Origin: Salvator merianae
Taxonomy: Eukaryota > Chordata > Lepidosauria > Squamata > Teiidae
NCBI GenBank assembly: GCA_003586115.2
Contig: QVOM02000115.1
Location: 6,393,524 to 6,457,523 of the forward strand
Length of the DNA stretch: 64,000 nt
Direction of reading: 5' to 3'
The position numbers were made by a program, and so were the translations under genes. Under the pieces are notes generated by a model, which was given only the letters and a program-made list of their open reading frames with translations, was not told the origin of the DNA and made no database searches. The stretch's first letter is position 1; each line of letters opens with the position of its first letter. Positions 61,672 through 64,000 of this stretch are shown here, piece by piece.

Positions 61672-63001
61672 TGTTGCCCCCTCCATGGATCACTGCCTCG
61701 GCATAGTGGAAGGTTTTCTGCATCTCAATAAAGCAATGAGCTATACTGTGCAGGGCTACCCAAGATGGACATGTCATAGTGGAGAGCTCAGACCAAAACT
61801 AATAAACTGGAAAAGGAAATGGCAAAACACTCCAGTATCCTTCCCAAGAAAATGTCACAGGAAAAAAAAGATGAACCCCTCAGGTCAGAAAGTGTCCAAA
61901 ACATTACAGAGAAGAGCAGAAAGCAACTACTAGTAGCTTCAGAAAGAATGAAGTGTCTGGGCCAAAGCAGAAAGGACACTCAGATGTGGATGCATCTGGT
62001 GGTGAAAGAAAAGTCCAAAGCTGTAAAGAACAATATTATATAGGAGTATAAAATGGAAGAGTTATGAAGCAAGGTAAGCTGAATATGGTCAAACAAGTGA
62101 TGTCAAGTCAATGAACTGAAATGGATGAGAATGGGCAAATTTAATTCAAATAACCAGTACAGCTACTATGATGGCCAGGAATCCCTTAGAAGAAATGGAG
62201 TAGCCCTCATAGTCAATAAAAGGGTGAGAAAAGCAGTTCTGAGTTGCAATCTTAAGAAAGAAAGAATGGTTTTCCTTTGAATCCAAGGCAAACTGTTCAG
62301 CATCACAGTAATCCAAGTCTATGTTCCAGCCACTGATGCTGAAGAGGCTGAAGTTGGCCAGTTCTATGAAGATCTACAACACCTTCTAGAACTAACACCA
62401 AAAAAGACGTCACTTTCATCATAGGGGATTGGAATGCTAAAGTAGGAAGTCAAAAGATAACTGGAATAACAGGAAAGTTTGGCCTTGGAATACAAAATGA
62501 AGCAGGGTAGAGACTAGAAGAATTTTGTCAAGAAAACTTGGGGATCGTAACAAATACTCTTTTCCAATAGCCCAAAGGACAGCAATCCACATGAACATCA
62601 GCAGATAGTCAATACAAAAGTCAGATTGATTTTATGTTGTGCAGCCACAAATGGAGAAGCTCCATACAGACAGTCGAAACAAGACCAGGAGCAGACTGTG
62701 GTTCAAATCATGAGCTCCTTACTGCAAAATTCAGACTTAAATTGAAGAAGGTAGGCTACACAGCTACAGTATTATCTAATTAATATCCCTTATGAGTATG
62801 CAGTGAAGGTGATGAATAGATTTGGTGGATTAGGTCTATGGGGAGTATTGTGTGGCATTGTACAGCAGACAGCAACGAAAAACATCTCAAAGAAAAAGAA
62901 GGGAACGAAAGCATGAGAGGTAAGAAGGCCTTCTTAAGTAAGCAATGCAAAGAAATAGAAGAAAACAATAGAATGGGAAAGTCAAGAGACCTCTTCAAGA
63001 T
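61672..63001 (+). mobile_element. RTE-BovB LINE, 5' third, truncated at its 3' side
   Basis: It starts with CATGGATCACTGCCTCGGCA and runs through the leader into the endonuclease region. There GDWNAKVGSQKITGITGKFG can be read near 62431-62490, followed by a stop in NEAG*RL. Homology ends with AGTCAAGAGACCTCTTCAAG at about 62998, before a T-run at 63003. Less diverged than the copy at 45.0 kb. Confidence 0.9.
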
Positions 63002-63109
63002 TCTTTTTTTTTAAATTAGAGATTTTAAAAGTATATGGTCAATTACATTTAAAATATAGAAAAATGAGAAATTAAAAGAAAAGTAAAGGGAAAAAATGAC
63101 TTCCAATCA

Positions 63110-63600
63110 CCCTTTTGGTGGAAATCAGAGATGCAGCTATGTTAGTCTGGATCAGTAAGCAAGGGGGTCTAGTAGATCTCCCTTTTAACAACCAAGTGAC
63201 AACATATACAGCAACATTAGGCTTACCATGGAAAGAGAAAAAATGAGGGGAGCTAGCATTCCTAGACATCCTAGGGAGATGAAAAGCCTCAGGAAAACCA
63301 GGACATATAGTATTCAGAAAGCCTACACATACACAGAGATACTTGGATGCCAACTCCAACCATCACCCTGTGCAAAAAAAGGATAGTAATTAAAACCCTA
63401 ATAGAGAGGACAATGAGAATGCCTAGAGGCTGAAATAGAACACCTTAAAGAAGCACTGTTGGAAAATGGACATCACATTGAGGACATACACCGAGCAACT
63501 AACCCCAACAGGACCCAGAAAAAACAGGGAGAGATAGGTGAGAGGAAAGTGTTCCTACCTTATATCCATCAGGTAACAGACTGCATAGGCAAATAACTAC
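63110..63600 (+). pseudogene. Penelope-like element reverse transcriptase remnant
   Basis: The plus strand reads ELAFLDILGR, a stop, then [20 protein letters not shown] and [10 protein letters not shown], followed after a one-base shift by [14 protein letters not shown] (about 63245-63415). FLD-x(n)-YRKPTHTxRYLxxxSxHHPxQK is diagnostic of the carboxy part of Penelope-like reverse transcriptases. The segment before it (63125-63195, GCTATGTTAGTCTGGATCAG) resembles a Penelope terminal repeat in the opposite sense. Downstream frames are closed. Confidence 0.8.
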
Positions 63601-64000
63601 ACAAAAAGAAATAGAGTGGAGCTAGCAGCCATGCCCTGATTCATGGAGAGGAATACTCCAGATCAGAGGTTAGTGAGGTTCCATGGGGAGATACAGTGGC
63701 AGGCAACTCTGTAACGGGAAAGGAAATTTCCAGGAAAAAAAACCTGTATGTAGAATAAGAACGACCTAGTCAGGCACATCTCAGTTTTGTGTTTATTTTA
63801 AAAGGACTCCAGGTTGTAGGCTGGAGGCTGCAACTTCTCTGGGCAACCTAACCATCTTCTAGTTTTATATACTGTTTTTGTAACCAAGGAGAAGCATTTG
63901 CTTCAAGCTGGTTGATTCTGGTTGATCGACTTTCTTTGATCTCTTTTATATGATTTTTTCTTTCTTTCAATAAAGGTTTTCACTTTTAAAGCCTGCCCAA

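Noticed and set aside
63770..64000. A terminal-repeat-like stretch with AATAAAGG near the right edge.
   Set aside because: It runs off the window and only the polyadenylation-like signal is visible.

Overview
The window is AT-rich vertebrate nuclear DNA with low gene density and many transposable elements. The mixture points to a squamate reptile (lizard or snake): RTE-BovB LINEs, L2/CR1-type LINEs, L1-type LINEs, tRNA-derived SINEs with BovB-like tails, a CORE-SINE (MIR type), Penelope-like (PLE) remnants, a Tc1-type DNA transposon and several foldback elements. The species cannot be fixed from the sequence alone.

Only one host gene is supported. The minus strand at 42427-42546 encodes a 40-residue amino end starting [17 protein letters not shown], followed exactly by a splice donor (GTAAGG). 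It matches the amino terminus of PARD3B (Par-3-like cell polarity protein), coding exon 1. PARD3B therefore reads right to left. Its promoter and 5' UTR lie in a CpG-rich block at about 43.14-43.98 kb. Positions 1-42426 are the start of a long first intron with no further exon seen, and about 44-64 kb is upstream flanking DNA.

Intron side (1-42 kb): CR1 fragments (1.1-1.75 and 18.85-19.1 kb); a complete Tc1 element with TA duplications (8994-10587); a 1.63-kb L1-like element with ORF1 but no ORF2, bounded by 18-bp target duplications (12041-13668); an 89-bp tandem duplication (14.7-14.9 kb); a foldback element (16.2 kb); an inverted pair of PLE-type units (16.9-17.1 kb); a BovB 5' fragment (23.5-24.0 kb); an old L1 of about 5 kb (27.5-32.5 kb) with a younger antisense L1 inserted in it; an L2 reverse transcriptase relic (33.15-33.96 kb); an element built of consecutive hairpins (36.48-36.94 kb); and several SINEs.

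Upstream side (44-64 kb): a long decayed BovB (45.0-48.37 kb) interrupted by about 430 bp of unidentified DNA; L2-type 3' ends (48.6, 50.4, 54.7-55.3 and 59.2-59.8 kb); a third PLE-type unit (53.9 kb); a palindromic foldback (58.9-59.1 kb); another BovB 5' part (61.7-63.0 kb); and a PLE reverse-transcriptase relic (63.1-63.6 kb).

All transposon proteins are broken, and no new protein-coding system was found. The most unusual signals are structural: the chain of hairpins at 36.5-36.9 kb, a hammerhead-like core recovered by comparing three PLE-type units, and the ORF1-only L1 derivative.
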